Shown here piece after piece: positions 12,201 through 26,800 of a DNA stretch of 64,000 bases. Positions within the stretch are counted from its first letter, which is position 1, and every line of letters starts with the position of its first letter. The notes beneath the pieces are model-generated. The model was not told the DNA's origin and made no database searches. It saw only the letters and a list, made by a program, of their open reading frames with translations. The translations under genes and the position numbers were made by a program. The DNA comes from Anas platyrhynchos (taxonomy: Eukaryota; Chordata; Aves; Anseriformes; Anatidae). Location: positions 4,563,001 to 4,627,000 of the forward strand of contig NC_092611.1 in assembly GCF_047663525.1 (NCBI RefSeq). The letters run 5' to 3'.

Positions 12201-15200
12201 TCCAAGCAGGGCACACACGTCCACCTTGCCCTGTCCCACGCTACAGAAAAGTATTTCAGAGTTCAAGAGAAACAGAAGGAAATGTAAAGATACTTTCAGA
12301 AGTTGTTAAAATATTCTCAACGGGACACTTCAGCATGCATCAGAGTTGTTTTTAACTTTGCCTCAGACACTTGCAGCTCGAGCGAATGGTTTTTCCAGCG
12401 TGCATTCCCACACTGGAAACGTGTGGGAATTCACAACCTTGCCAAGGCGCTGATCCCAGGACAAGGTGAGAAGTCAGACAAGAGCACTTCAGGACTCCCA
12501 GAGAATTTTCTCCACTCCTGGGCAAAAGCAGTTTGAAGGCAAGTGCTACAGAACCAAAGACTTTGTACAATTAGTTTGAACATTAATTCAGGTCTGGGTG
12601 TTTTTTAATCCTACAAGCACTAATGTAGACCTGACCTTTAAGTAGTCAGAGCAACTTAGCTCATTCTTACTGTTTCAAGGCTAACAAAAATCAAGTTTTA
12701 CCAAGTTATCAATTCACAAACGCTGTTTTGTGACAATGATTAAACATATGGCAAGCTTCTGTGCTTAGAAGCAGTAAATATGAAATTCTATACTATGCCC
12801 TGTAAATGGAAAAGAAATGGTAATGGTTGAAAAATTTGGCTTATGTGACCTGCCAGTTCCACATACGCAAAAGTTGCTTCTTCATCTCCTGACTAGCACT
12901 ATGACTCAAATCAGTGTTTTTAAAACATAGTACCTAGAATGGTCTTGGTTTTTCTTCGAACAAGTCAGTGAAGCACACTCAGAGAACTGTTTGCATTCAG
13001 TTTGTGACTTGGCAACATCATTTTACAACTCATTTTTAGCACCACAGAACTACCGCCCCACCTTTAAACTGTGTCCTGGCCTGAGGACACTGACAAAATA
13101 TGAAGACAACTTCTCTGAATACGAGAACCAACTGACTCCAGGTATGGAAATGCCATGTTAGCTCCCGTGCCAAAATGCACAGGAAATTCCCACCCTCCTG
13201 CTCCCCAGCCACTCGTTCATTGAACTTTGAAGCCATGGTGTAAATGGGATCACTACAGCTACCTTTGGGGAAATTTACTCATAACTCGGACCGCTTCTTG
13301 GCCACTGGTTACAGCACCATCTCATACGCAGCGGCAGCAGCCCGGGAATCGTCTGTGGGGAGAAATACATGAACTGGGAAGTCTCCAACGGCTGAACTAG
13401 GAGCACTGCCCAACTACACCCTTACCTAAAATATTAGGCTGCTAACATAACATTCACAACACACCTCATCTCTCTTTCTTCTGTGCTCAAGAGGCAGCAA
13501 TTGGCTGCTCTGAGCCACAGAGGTACAAAACCAGGATCTGCCAACATCCCACTCCACTGCACAGGTACCAGCACCCCCTTCTCCCTCTAAGTGCCTCACT
13601 GGTTAGTATAATTAAGTTTATAATTGAGTTAGAACAACTGCTCTGAGTGTGTACTTAACTTCAAGTTTGCTGTTTCTATTTCAGCCTTGAAACACTTGTC
13701 TATCTAAACACACATCTGTTTCCCCCAACAACACCAGCTGGCCTATTAAAAGGTATTATCTCCCACTACAAATCTTGCCTTGCTTCATTTGACAAAACTG
13801 CTGGCTGGAGCTCACAAACCGTTCCCGTTTCAAATGATTCAACAGCGCTTTCTAAACTTTGTTTAAAACAGCATTTTAGGTCAGCAAACCTAGTTTGAAC
13901 TCAGCCTGCCATCGCCAAGCCTAGCGGTATTTATGAGAAGAGAAGGCAAACACAAGGTTCCTTTGCTCAAAATTACGTCAATGCACAGCATTCACTTTGG
14001 TGTCCTGGAATCTGAGGAATGCAAACCTGTAACCTTTAGCTGCAGTGGGTGAGCAGGCCAGGGAAATGAACCATCCAGAGAAGCACGCAGTGGTTGCAAC
14101 TCCAATTTCCTCTAGGATAGCATACTTCAAATTGTAAGTGCACAAAGGAGCTAGTGTTAAACTAGTTACTTCATAAACACACCGGTTGCGTTAAACCATG
14201 AAATAAATGCTGAGCTGCAGTCTATAAATGGAGTCTGAGGGGATACTGCTAGCCTGCAAAAGCTGTGCCAGCATCCAGGCCTGGGGCTGACCCGGCCCTT
14301 GGTCTCTGGGCCTGGCACCAGGCCTTTACCCCCCCAAACCATTCCCGCTTCACTACCCCAAGACACTGAAATTCCTCAGGTGCCCTCTTCCTCCCAGCTC
14401 CACAGAAGAGGACAATTTTGAGGTGTTTTCCTTTGTAAGGAGTCTGTGGGGAGCTTCTGTTCTTGGACAGGGCTCTCCGGCAGGTCTGGCCGGCCTCCTG
14501 GAGGAGCGCTGGAAGCACAGCCCGGCCTCAGAGCAGAGAATTGCTGACAGCGAGGTACCAAACTCTGGAAAGCTCCACCTGGGAGCTTTATTTGTAGAGT
14601 AATTCCACATTCGAAGCTGAAGCCTAGAAATGCTACAATCCGTCTATTTATTGTTAGCAGTAACATTCCCTTTCACAGCAGAACACAGACGAAAGTATGT
14701 TTTTCTTTTTGAACACTCTCCACAAGTGCTGAATTTGATAATGCCATTTCTTTCGTAAAAGAGTGGTTTTGGCTCACCACTTTTGACAACCTCATACACC
14801 AGAGGTTTTGAGGCCATTGACTCCATCTACAATTACTGTCGTTTATAAAAAGCATTTCTTAGCTTCTCTGTATTCACAGGTATATACCTATATATTGCCA
14901 CTTCATCTTTTTTCTTTGAAGGAATCCTTTCCAAAGATGCTACAGCGGAAAGTTGCTTCCCAAACAGTCACCTCTTCCTCTGAAAAAGGCCCAGCAGAGA
15001 CTTCCCAAAGAAAGACCTTCCCAAATTTCAACTACATACCAGCAGGCGCTGGCGCAGAGGTTGGCAGGAGGTATTTCAGAACTTGCATTCATAGAGGTGG
15101 ACTAAAACACCAGTAGTCAACAGCTGCTTCAAACGTTTAAGTGCACACAAATAATTCTATGTTGATTCAAGCCTGTGTAAACAGCCTACATAATTTTCAG

Positions 15201-17757
15201 ATTAAAGATGAACTCCATGCACCCAGGCCTGTTTAACACTTGCTGAAGCCACACTATGGCAATGACCACCACCACCAACCCCACATCTTCAAGAAATCAG
15301 TAAGGATCCAGCTAAGCTCCTCACAAATCCTGTAACTCCTGAGTTTTACAAAGCCTAAGTACCAAGGCTGCGACCCCATCACAATAATTTGCTGAAAAGA
15401 TTTGCACATCTGGAAAGCCTGAGCTGTGCCAGGATACGATAACTTTACTTGCTTGGCACCAACCAAGGTAAGTCTCTTCAGTACAGGATACTGAGATGCA
15501 GGTGCAAAAGCACTCATTATTCCTTTACTCAAAGTTCACTGACAGACTAGAAATAGTATTTATCTGCAAAGCACAAGGAGGAAAAGCACCTGATAGCTCC
15601 TCTACCCAAATAGTTACTTGGAAACATCAAGTGCCCACAAAATATCTGGTTCATATTCCTAACACATCCCTTAAGTTTTCTCAAAATTATAAGAATGGAA
15701 AAGCTGTAACTGTAACACGCCACGAGAACAGAGAAGATGTCTGAGGGCATGGCAAAATCTCTGATGGCAGTTACAGCACTGACTCACATTATCACTACTA
15801 TTGAAAACATTAATCTTTAATGTGGATAGCAAAAAAAAAAACAACACAGCTGACAGAAAAGTAGACTTGCATGACACAAAGCTGGTAGGTGCATTTTAAT
15901 TCTCAGAACTGCTGAAAGCATTGAGACCAGTGCTGGGGTGCCAGAAACAGCAGTTTATTCTACAAAACAGTTTTATTGTAAATTGAGATGGTAGGTCAGC
16001 TGCAACAGAACAGTTCTGAGAGGATAAAATTAGAAAGCATTTACATATACATTTTGAAGGAAAGTTGAGCACGTAATTTTTGAAGTAACAACAGACACCT
16101 TTCCCCTCACTTGTGGCAGCGGAGTACAGACTGTCTTAGGTTTGCATGACTGGAACTTCAGCTTCGAGTTCAACTTAAGTGCTGATACTCCTCCTGTGTA
16201 AGATGCCACGGCTCCCACTCATTTATCACCCTTGCAGTTTATCATTCAAAACCCAGGTACTGTTTTTGGCAACCGTGCTTTAATTGCTGTTGTTTCTAAT
16301 CCATCCAATTTACTCTTGTGGTGCATTACCAAACAAGAGGGAAAATGAGCAAAACATCCACCTCTTCAGGATTTCAGCTTTAACTGTTTATACAGGCATC
16401 AAGGTGTAAGCTTTGATCAGAAACCAGTGCTGCTGCCAAATGCACTGAACTTGAGCTCTCCATGTCCTGGAACACGCGGTTTACTCTGCGGTGAGCAAAT
16501 TGATACACAACTTGTATGAAGCTAACAAAAGAACTCACATTTCTGTGCAAATTCCTACAAATACTTTTTAGAAAATTTTCAGCTCTCTCCTCGGTTTTTG
16601 TCATGGTGAGCCCAGGGCCTGCTCACCACACTCTTTTGTCACCCTTACTCAGTGCCTGGTACTGGGTTCCAAAGCTTTGGCTGAGCAGGGCATGCTCCTG
16701 CCATGTTCTGTCAATGTCCATGCTCTGTCAAAGCTCCAGGAGCCAGTCCCTTAACCGCCACTGCTCCCAGAAGCATCCACTTAGCACGGCTGTCTTGACT
16801 CAGAGCTGATCTGAACAGAACTGAAGGGGCCTGCGAGAGAAGCCAAAGCATCTTGTTAGGGACCTGGGTAACACCGTATTACCAAACCTCCCCACGAGGC
16901 AGGATGGGAAAGGCACTGCTTTTGCAATCTACTTCTGCTCGTTCCTGTTACACGGTTTCAGCCTTGTTCACCAGAAGAGGTGCAGCTTGCTATTCTGTCT
17001 CTTCCTCAGTTTTGCAGAAGATTTTTTTTTACACCATGGATATTTAACAACTAAACAGCACAATACCTTCTGTTAAAGCAATCCAAACCAAGAATAAACG
17101 GGATATATTTACTTGGTTCCAAACATTTCAGTTATACTGGTTCTAAACAATGCTCCAAGTAAAAAGTGTACAGAAGTCAGAGTGAGAGGACCAAAGTCTT
17201 CCTCACGCTACAAGACTGCCTCTGGGTGTAAAAGCAGCATGTTTGCTGGATATGCGAAAAAAGCAACGTTTACTGTAATGAAAAACAAGGGAACATGTCT
17301 ATTGCTTAAATCCCAAGTAATTTAGAATATTCAAAACAACATAAAACACATCACAGAGCTGCTGTTCTTGTAACATGAGGTCTTAACAAAGAAAAGGCTA
17401 CAAACCATTAGTTAAACCATTATTTTTCAGGAGTTGCTGTTTCTACACATACTGTGAAGCACAGTATGTCTTTTTTTTTTTTTTCTAGATCATTCATTTG
17501 CGAAGTCAAGAAGTCAAATGCAAAAATTCAGCAGCCCTATTCCAACAATGTAGCAGGAGATATTAGATAAAGGCAGTCTGGATGCAGGCTGACAGAAAGA
17601 ACTACTACGGCCTAATCAGGAGCATACATTAGAGTCCAGCACAAGGCAGAGGATGGAAATGCAAATACCCAAATGAAGGTGGATCGGTCTATAAAAGTGC
17701 CTTTATAAACCTTTGAAAATTTCCCAGTGATGAAACGGAACACGACATGGAACTTAC
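9206..17757 (-). other. ZBTB44: ZBTB44 5' intron, first part
   Basis: AT-rich non-coding DNA between the BTB exon and the candidate exon at 17758. It contains short A/T runs and a perfect 10-bp foldback at 17447-17469. No coding exon with credible borders or similarity was recognised. Confidence 0.55.
17447..17484. repeat. Perfect 10-bp inverted repeat followed by a T-run
   Basis: ACATACTGTG at 17447-17456 and its exact complement at 17460-17469 are separated by a 3-base loop. One base later comes a run of 14 T (17471-17484). It looks like a small stem-loop. In an animal intron it need not have a function. Confidence 0.8.
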
Positions 17758-17863
17758 CAATTTGGGCTGACACATCCTCCAGCACATCCTTTGCAGACTG
17801 TATCTGCCCAGAAGCCCCAAACATGTCCTGAAACTCAAAGGAGCTCTGTTCCAACCCCTGCAT
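17758..17863 (-). other. Candidate extra exon in the ZBTB44 5' region
   Basis: On the minus strand a pyrimidine-rich acceptor ending CTGCCAG at 17864 is followed by 106 bases, and then by a strong donor (ATTG before GTAAGT, intron from 17757). The first three bases are ATG and the frame is open for 35 codons (begins MQGLEQSSFEFQ). I do not recognise the protein. Joined to the BTB exon at 9205, the frame would meet a stop three codons into that exon. In ZBTB44 mRNA it would therefore act as a non-coding 5' exon with an upstream ORF of about 38 codons. It could instead belong to an unrelated non-coding transcript or be chance. Confidence 0.4.
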
Positions 17864-20800
17864 CTGGCAGAATTAAGAAGTCATCTGTCTGAACGTAACA
17901 GATTACAGATGCCAAGGCCCTCATTAAGCTTACCAGCAGCCACACACTTGCAACAGACTCTTGTGCAGCTCCGTCTTGTCATTTCCTCGTGAAAGTGACA
18001 CTTCCAGATTTATTCATGTCCTTTATCATCCCGAATACGTGGCCTACAGGAAGCAGCCTACAAGACTTCCTCCTGACCCACCTCAAGTTGGCAAGAGCAT
18101 TTTGTCTTACTGTAAGCCTTTCTTTTCATTTCTACAGAGACACTCTGCTCATGTCTCGGGCAAAGAGAAAAATGAGCTTTGGTCTCCGCAGCTGACAAAC
18201 TTATGTCTGCCATGAGGCAGCTTCACAGCAGATAGTAATTTCCCCATTTATCTGTGAATCGGTTAACTCTGGAAGGTGTCACAGAGTTGGACTTCAAGTC
18301 ATATACAGTGAAATGCAACCTGCTAAATGGTTTCGGTCCCACTGGCTTTGGGCAATGAAAATGAATCTGCACAGCACTGCAAACGGCCATGGCCAAGAGC
18401 AGACCCTTCTGACTGATGGGAGAAGCTGCGAGCTGACAGAAGTTTGTAACCAAAACACCCTGGGAACCACTGACAGGCAATTGAGAGCTCTGTATGTGGG
18501 CACTCAGCGTGCTAGATTACTACAGCAAGATTAAAGCATAGCTACAACTCCTAGTCTAGATAAAACTTGAAGATTAAAGATCACGTTGTAGGTGTGTAAA
18601 ACATGTTGCCACTCCTTTCATTAGAAGTCAATCTAAAAATGTTTCCATTAGACACCGCTCTGTGATTATAAACATGCAATCTGATAGTTTAGTTTTCAAG
18701 AAAAGGTGCTACTGTACTAGGAGAAGAGGCAAGACTGTTCAAAGACTGTCTTATTGTGTGGCACGCACCTGCCAGAAGGCTTGGCAACATTACCACAGTG
18801 TTAATTCAATCTCTCAAATATTTAGTGCCAAAGCTCCGGTTATTTAAAAACATAAAGATGTTTTCATCTCTCAAAGATCAGCAGTGATATATGATTAGGT
18901 GTTTGTATACAACTGCAGAACCTGGCTAAATGAAAACAATATGAAGAAGAACGGAAAATAAGAAACCAAACAGAAAATGAGACACCACCTGTGTTTACTG
19001 AAGCTGAAGTATGTCACACTAACTTGGTAATGCATTTTTCAGAAGAAAAAAAAAACAGAAATGCCACAGAAGATGAGGACTACATTAAAATGTTTGAATA
19101 ACGTGACATGCAGAATTATTAGCAAAAACAAGATGAATAGACAAACTACAAGTCAGCTAAGGAGCTGGTTAAAAAGATGTAATTTGTGTACTTGAAATGA
19201 CAGGTTAAAGAATTTACCTGTGAAGTGCCATAAGGAGTTGTTTTAGCAATAATCTCCAAGTGTTTCCGTAGAGACACAGGCTCAAAAAAAATGCTGATGA
19301 AAAGGCTTAGATGTATCATCAGCACAAAGCGTAAAAACAAATGACATAACTCGAGTCCTAGGAACAGAAGGAAATTCACTGGAAATCCAGCAGTATGAAA
19401 TTAAAAACCCACCATTATATACTAGGGACTTACTAATAGAGTTGAGCTACAATCTGGAAGCTAATTAGTTAAAAGTGACTTTGGAGAAAAGATCTCCATA
19501 GCATTTAATTAAATTGAGCAGCTAACTGAAAGGCCCACAGAATAACCAGACTATTTTAATACCTCATTTTTTTGTCAGGTGGTTGTCAGGATCTATTTTA
19601 GCCTCCCAAAAGGTTCTCAAGAGGATTTTTTGGTGCGTTCTTCTTCCCTGCATGTCTGCTGCTTACCTCGTCTCTGAAGTAAGCTATGCTTGGGTCTTCT
19701 CAGAGCACCTGATTTAGCCAGACATTTCAGACAGCAACATGTACTAGCTAGAACCAACAGGGCATCCATTAAGTGCACTGATCAGCAAGACAGTGCTTAA
19801 TCTCAGGATCTAATTAAAAGAAGAGATTACAATAATCAGGACAGCACTGGAGCGTGCGCCACACATGAATCGTTGGTCTGACGCCACTGAGTATTTTTTA
19901 CGCAAGACCTAGCAGATGAGATGTGTCTTAAAACACAGATACGTGGAGAAGATAGATGTTCTCTTAAAGGACTCCACACCTTTTGACATCACTGAAGCTT
20001 GCTGGCTGCAACAAATGGCACACCTGATGCACCAGCTGAGCTCTTGAAGATGCTCCTGGTGAGAGCGGACAGCAGCAACTCGCAGCATTTTGGTGCAGAA
20101 TGGGTGAAGAGCCTCGGGAACGGAGCCAGGTACAACACGCTGGCTGCTCCATCCCTAACAACACGCAAGCAACTCCACACATTTTCATATCCTGTGTTGT
20201 TTTTTTTCCTTTTCTTTTTTTTTTTTTTTTCCAAGCCTTGTCTTCACGAGCCACGACAGTTTTTCAAGTTTTGGTGTGATCATTTGAAGTCAGCTCTTTC
20301 AGAGAACAGAATGTTACCATTCACTACTTCAAAGGACCCAGATTTAACTTGTTGCCTTTTTGAAGCTGCAGTGCAAAGTATAAACTTTATGTGCCTAATA
20401 TAGCTTTCACATGGTTGAATAAGCAAACTCGATAAATGCCACTTTCCCCAGCCTCCAGCACTTTGAACTTTTCATTGTAGGAATCTCACATTAGTGCTCC
20501 ATATAACACATAAAAGTACATTTTCAGGCTGTACTTAAAACTGAGGCTCATTTAGCAACGCGAGCAGTAACAGCTAAGAGGTCTTGCTATATATGCAATA
20601 TTTATTTTCTTAATAAAAATTAATGTGCAAACTTCATTAGACGGAATGTATTGTGATACATCACAGATTCATTGCCCTGCAACTGTTTTTTCACCAGTTC
20701 TCTGCTGAAAAAGCCCACGACCAAACTCTTACATGGTGAGTTTAACAGCCGCTCGCCCTGAAAGCGTGTGCTGGAGATGCTCGTACCGCCAGCACACAAG

Positions 20801-23800
20801 CAAACCTGTTTGTTTTGTTTTGTTTTCCTAGAATAAAAGCAACAAATGAATTTGCAGTATCGTCATGCAGGCAAGCCCCAGAACATAATGAGATTATACC
20901 GAGCGGACTGATGTTACATCCCTGAGGCACACATTCAAATTCAACCACTCTTTCCACAACAGCGTCATTTTAACGCGCTCTGAACACTTTCTTCAAAGTT
21001 CTCCCCTGTGCTAACTCCGATCTAGTTTGTCCCCAGCTTCTCAGCGTAGACAAGCCCCAGCACGACCTCTTCCCATGCTGTGTAACAAAGCACCAAGCTT
21101 CGTTTTCCCCGTCTCAGTGAGGAGCTTGAACTGAGACCCAGACCCGCCGGTACCCGCGGCCTCGCTGACCTGAGGTCGAGCACTTCTGAGCGGTTGGGGC
21201 AGGAAGCACTGGGTTAGGCAATTCTTCCGACCGAGCTGCGGGAATGCTACTAGTCTCAGAACAAATACTAGTCAAACATTAAATTCTACTAAATACTGTA
21301 AATTGCCCCCAAAAATCCATAAAGCGCTTTTATTTGTCACATGGCAGCAACCTTCTCATCTAAACGAACACCAGAAAGATAATTTTTCTTGTTGTACCAC
21401 GGCTATCCACAGCATCGCAGTCTTTGCTCTCAGAAGCTCTGCAAGCATCTCAACAAACTTTGGAACAACGCACATCACAAAGTCTGCTCACCCCAATCTC
21501 CCTCCCAAATTACTACCAAAAGCCCCAAGCCCTTTTTGAGGGTGCCATGGGAAAGAAGCGGGGAGAAAAATGGCATGGGCTTTGTATCCTCGTGCCAAAC
21601 TATTATATTTGAAGACTTTCTTGGTAGCTCTACTGCATTAGATCCATGGAAGAGTCAAAAGGTGAACCAAAAACCTCTGTGCTTCCTCACACACGTGTAC
21701 GCCTCCTTACAGAGCACTGCCAAGCCTTACTACACGACTTCGAGGAGAAAAGAGGGCACACGAGGCATGTTTCAGACAGAAGAGAGTCGATTTCAGACCT
21801 TGCTTTAATTGATGGCACAGCAAAAACCACCCTTGGAAAGCAAACCATCTCTTCTGTTCCTCCAGGACAAAACCTGGGTGCGTTACGCCCCGAGAGCCGC
21901 CAGCAGCAACACAATTTCGGGAGCTGAGGAATTCCTCCTCTCCCCACCCCGGTGCTGTCACCCCCAAGCACTGCCTCCTACCCGACTGTGTGCGAGGCTT
22001 TAATTTTTGTCACTTGCAAATGACAAAGCTGTCGCCTCATTTTGCAGAAACAAACGACTGTAACTGCACATCACAATCATTAGGTTTGTGACAGCCAAAT
22101 TTGGCTAAGTGCTAGTTTTTACTGGTTCAGCACAAAGCTTACCTGTCAACTGATTTGTTGTTTGAAGTACTCAGTTTTATTACAAGAAATGACAGCTTTC
22201 CTTCCCCGACTTCAATTTTGGATTAGCAAGGAAGCATTACACCTTAATGAAATACACATTAACTGTAATAAATTAATTTTTCTGAGGCAGAATGCAAATC
22301 TCAACCCTCCCCGAAGCGCGCTAGCCCCGTTCCTGCCAGAAGTGCAAGAAGCCTGCGCTGACAAGCAACGCCACGGAGAACCTGCGGAAAGAGCAAAGGG
22401 GAGAGAGATCAAGGCGCAGCCACACGTCGGGCACAATCTCGAGAAGCAAAAAGGCATCGCCGACCCAGACGGCGTGGCCCAGGGCCAGCTAGTCGGGGTG
22501 TCACAGACACGGCAACAAGCAGCCGCCTCTCAGACGGAAGCGGCTATAAAGAATCCCCAACAAGTTGGAGCAAGGCAGGAATGCGGTTGTGTCATCGCCC
22601 TCTTAGCACTGTGTGTACCCTTTATTTTCCTAATGACTCAATTATGCAGGTAAAATTAAATGCCTAAAAGGAGTTCTTCCTGGCCCTGAAAACCCAAAAT
22701 CCTGGTGTTTACCCACAAAGCTGCTGTCAGGTGAGCAGCGGCAACGCAGGCTCTCTCGCTTTCTTGCCTTGTATGGCCAAACCTGGGCTGGGAGAACCAA
22801 CCGCGTGGCTCGGGCTGGGAATAAAGAGTTTTGTGCATTTTGTTTTCATCCATTGGCTGTTTTTTTTTTAAGCCTCCAGCATCTTTATTAACATCTCACA
22901 GAAACCTCTTGGAGTACATCTTTCTTACCATGGGTATAGAGCCACTAAAGAGAACAACAAAAAAACAAACAACAAAAGCTGAAAGAAAACTTCAGAAGCT
23001 GCTGGACCTGCAGCACTCCAACACCACGTAAATATCCGTCCCTAACGTGGGACCAACTCACACCATAACCACCAGGCTTCTCCAGGACTTTTGGATCTCT
23101 GTAGGACCCAGCAAAAGACTCACCTGTGGCAAGTACCCACCATAAATTCACTTTTTTCATAAGGTACTCTTAGTAATATCCAAATGCACTGTGCCACCTG
23201 TAATTAAACTTATAAACCAACATCTTCTCGAGTATCCCTAACTGTACCTCCAGCAACACAGCACAATGACCATGTTCAGTTGTACTTCTGAACGTAAAAC
23301 ACTGCACAGCAAACGTTTATAACATTAGCACTGATGAGCTACAAAATGCCCTTTATGAGAAAGCCTCTCAGTGCTCTGGAAAAAGCTGCCTTTATTCAAC
23401 CTTCTTGGGTAGAGCAGGCAAACAAATGTTGTGGTTGAATCACCTCAAAACAACGTGGCAGACCTCAAAGGGAAAAAAAAAAGGTGATGTAGAACAGCCT
23501 CTGCAGACAGAGGTACTAAATAGCCTGGGACAATTCAGCTGGGGGGGAACAAAGAGAAAACTGAGAACACAGATCTATACAATTGCAAATGAGAAGGTGA
23601 CTGGCAAAAAGATTCTTTATTCTTTCTCCTGCTACAGAAACTAGGCAGCACTCAATGAAATTACCATGCACCGGGTTTAAAAAAAACACAACGGGAAATA
23701 TATTTCCGCACAATTTGTGGAATTCACTGCACAGCACACTGCAGAAACTGAAGGGATGAACTGCTCGAAAGGTTTAGGCAAATCCACAGATGACGGGTCC

Positions 23801-26800
23801 AAGAGGCACAACTAAACAGGTTGTCTGCACGCAAGGATGTCCTGCTCAGGCCATCTCTAAATCCCGTGCCGCTGGTAGACGCGCTGAGGGACGATTACTA
23901 TGCCACCTCCGTCTGCTCTGCTACTTTCCCCCTAATGATTTACTTCTGGCCACTGTCACCGACCGCACGCTGAGCTGCGCGCATTCTGCAGCCCTTATTA
24001 TCCCAGCCCTCTCGCACTCTGATAAACCTGTTTGTCTGAAATCATTATTTCCCCGGCTCTAAATTGGAATATATTAAAAACACGCTGTCTACAAATAAAG
24101 CGTGGTTTAAGTCACTTCCTTAAATTGATTAAATGGAAATAAAGAACTAAATTAAATTCCCAGCCTTCCCAACTCCTCCCTCCCCATCACACACGTGAAT
24201 GCCATTTTCCCAGGTCTGCAGCTCGCTCCCTACCACCACCATTTCATTTGTGCACCTTCTGCAAGCAGCACCAGACATTTGTTTTCATCCCGTGAAACCA
24301 TTAGAAGAATCAATGTGACCTCCAAAGGAAGTTAAGAGTAATGGACTCCCGTGTTTACTTAGCAGTAAGTACACAACTATTTAATTAGATCTATTTGCTA
24401 AAAACTGCATCTTCCAAGGCAACAGCAGCAACCGCAAAGCGAGGAGCTTCAACTTCTTGCATAAACCAGTTTTCAGGGCTTTTTTGCTGCTTAATACTGC
24501 TGAAACAGTAATGGCCCGGTACCAAAGTGCTGCTACAGGTGAAGGCACACTTCCCACCCGGCTCTGTTCCTTTGTCAGAGCACCAGGTAATCGAGCTGCT
24601 GCCCCTTTTCAGCCGCACAATTCTGAGACTGATGTCACATTGCCAGCGACAGACTCAATGCGCCCTGCGACCGTAGCATTTAATTTCGGAGTCAGCACTT
24701 GACACGTTGAAGTATTTGGAATTCCTGAAGTCTGGCTGTCTGCACAGTTGCATAATTTGAGCAGGGATAACCTACTTCTAACCAGGCAGGAGAGATGTAT
24801 GTCAACAGACAATCCCTGCTACGTCAAGGGACATGTCCTTCCTCGTCACGTACCTGCACAAGCGTCGCTCGCCGATTTGTCAGTTTGGTTTTCTTCTTGT
24901 TTAGGCAGTGAATTACGACGCCAAAAAAAAAAGCGAAGTTACACATATCACTGCATCTTGTTACAGAAATAAACATCCCCAAAGATCATTGAAAAATAAA
25001 GTTTATCGGATGCAACAGACAGCAGCAGTGAAGCACCAGATGAGAAGGAACCAACACGAGGGCAAAGGACCCGAGGTCTCCTTATCAGTGACAGGTGAGT
25101 GGTGTTTGTGCAACCTCACCTTACAGCAGACATCACACGGCCATTAAGGACACAAAAAGAAAGAGCCTCCTTCAAATGGGTCACGGGGTTCAACCAAAAA
25201 TAATGCCGGGCCACTTGTTCAGCTTCACACGCAGGGGAAGCTGGACTTGCTTTTGATCCTCTTGGCAAACAGCTGACCAGCCCCTCGGAGCAGCACACAT
25301 TTGCAACAGACACCACAGAACGAAACCACCCCTTTAAAAAGTTGCCAGAGTTTATGATTAACCTCCTGTTGCAACAAACATGGCAAGGATTCAGTTTCAC
25401 TTGCCGACTACTTCTGTTACGTATTACAGAAGAATTACACAGAGACCCTCGCCCCCCAAAGCTCCCAGTCACAAAAAGAAGAGTTCTCTCACCCTGTAAA
25501 CAAAACCAGTGGGAAGGCTCCTGGGTGGGAAAGCAGGAGCGAGCCTCCCCTCCTCGCGAGCTAGCATCCGCGCAGCATCCACCTGGGGAGGCTGAAGGAG
25601 GGCTGGAAATTCCCTTCCCCTGGAAAGGGACTGCTCGGAGTGTTCGCACCAATTAAAGCCTCAGATTAAAACCAGCTGTTTAAATAGAAGGAGTCCCTCG
25701 GGAGACGCACTTACAGCATTATAACCAGTTTCTGGTATAAACAGCTTTACATCAATGGGAGTATTTACGTTGGTAGAGCTGCATCTCGGCTCGCAGGCTA
25801 ACACTTGTTCAGCTCTATCTTCATAAACAGGAGCACTTAAACCCAGGCAAGGTCTCCAGGCGCATCAGGCCTCGGATCCGCGTTACGCACGGACATCGAG
25901 CTGCATGAAGAGAGCTCAGGGGCAGAAGAAAGGCACAGCACGTCTGGGATGCTCTGCAAGACTCCGGGACACCAGCCTGTGAGCCTCCAAAGCAACGCCA
26001 TCCCTACCCGGTGCCACCTCGCAGGGTTCACAGAGCAGTACCACGAGCGTGACCTGCTCAAAACCAGAAAGCACCTCAGGGGGGAAACTCCTCCACCTAA
26101 ATAAAAGCTAAGAGTACCAGGCACCCAAAGGGCAAACAAAATTAAAATACAAGGAAAAAGGGAAAGTGCCATGCCAGGCGGGAGAAGCACGGAGAAAAAG
26201 CAGGGGCAAGCACTTAAGTGGGAAAGCTGAGAAGTTTCCCACGTGGGTAGGGCAAACCTGGGATGTGGTGTGAGGAGAATAATGAAAGCAGGAGACTTCT
26301 AGAAACATGCGAGAAAGGTTCTGAGCTGGATGAGAACGGGAGGCTGACAAGATCGGGCAACTTCCAAACTACAGGTATCACTTGAAAAGAGAAATCCGAT
26401 GAATTTCAGACCAGAGGTTTCCAGCTTGGGATCTGCAGACCCCCGGGAAGCACACAGACTGCTTCCAAGCGGCCTCTGGGAGAGTAAACGGAAAAGAAAA
26501 CCCAGGGCAGCCATGAAGTGCAGGGTAAGAACAGGTGACCCCTCTGGCACGTGTAGCGAGGAAGTGCCACGCTCCGGGGGCAGGCGCCAAAACAGCTGCC
26601 GCCGGGTGTCTGCGGGGACACAGGAGACATGGAAGGACACACGGGGAAACCTCCTGCCTGGGAGCATGTGGGACAAACACCCGCATCCCGAAGGCTACCT
26701 GCGAAACGCTGCCTGTTCCTCTCCTGGTGTGTGCAAACAGGCACGACACGGGATGTGCCAGCAGCCTTTGGTAGCCAGGCGATGCGACACCCGTTGCACA

